Source: Oscillospiraceae bacterium
GTDB lineage: Bacteria; Bacillota_A; Clostridia; Oscillospirales; Oscillospiraceae
NCBI GenBank assembly: GCA_017545325.1
Contig: JAFWOX010000086.1
Coordinates: 1-6,219, forward strand
Reading direction: 5' to 3'
Length of the DNA: 6,219 nucleotides
Shown: piece by piece, positions 6,101-6,219 of the stretch
How the letters are laid out: the number at the start of each line of letters is the position of its first letter
Position numbering within the stretch: position 1 is the first letter of the stretch
Position numbers and translations under genes: made by a program
Notes under the pieces: generated by a model
What the model saw: only the letters and a program-made list of their open reading frames with translations
Database searches by the model: none
What the model was told of the DNA's origin: nothing

Positions 6101-6219
6101 CGGCGGGGACGGGGGGGACAAAGGGCCACGCTGGAAGAAACCGGATGCAGGGGCGGCCAGTACCCTGGCTTCCCTTGGGGGAAGCAGGCGCGGAGCGCCT
6201 GATGAGGGAACACAACGAA
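6101..6219 (+). repeat. Palindromic multi-hairpin intergenic repeat, copy R (cut by window end)
   Basis: This copy is identical to copy M from 6121 to the last base (99 bases). It shares a further 13 identical bases at 6101-6113, separated by a region with a 3-base length difference. Both hairpins and the outer stem are preserved. It is in the same orientation as copy M at a spacing of 456 bases, and the match is still running when the window ends, so its true right boundary is unknown. Confidence 0.9.

Noticed and set aside
5533..6213. Upstream extension of the first M16 protein by 227 residues
   Set aside because: It crosses the promoter and two repeat copies, is Arg/Pro-rich, shows the same repeat-encoded peptide twice, and the ATG at 5532 has a good ribosome binding site and begins the homologous region.

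Overview
The window looks like a high-GC member of the Bacillota, most likely a gut or rumen Clostridia-type bacterium. This is inferred from the paired YmfF/YmfH-type M16 peptidases, an AsnRS and Lgt of Firmicutes type, AGGAGG-like ribosome binding sites, and short multi-hairpin intergenic repeats of a kind common in such genomes. No taxon can be fixed from sequence reading alone.

Layout: all four credible genes lie on the minus strand and form one compact operon read right to left. A consensus extended -10 promoter (about 5581-5610) leads into a catalytically degenerate M16 subunit (YmfF-like, 4243-5532). An M16 subunit with an intact HxxEH zinc site follows (YmfH-like, 2960-4246), then lgt (1692-2963) with an unusual acidic C-terminal tail, then asnS (317-1720). 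The first three junctions are ATGA or longer overlaps (4, 4 and 29 bases). A 9-bp-stem hairpin followed by a T run (244-271) ends the operon.

The operon is bracketed by non-coding repeats. An inverted copy occupies the left edge (1-99, with arms to 124). A direct-orientation copy lies just upstream of the promoter (5648-5794), a degenerate half copy at about 6064-6092, and another full copy runs off the right edge (6101-6219). Each full copy carries two adjacent hairpins closed by a short outer stem. Between the right-hand copies lies a gene-free stretch with a perfect 13-bp-stem hairpin. Everything after 5611 appears to be non-coding.

Functionally, the two M16 proteins probably form a heterodimeric peptidase, Lgt lipidates prolipoproteins at the membrane, and AsnRS charges tRNA-Asn. 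The genes look like housekeeping functions sharing transcription rather than a dedicated novel system. The most interesting material is the repeat family and the Lgt tail.
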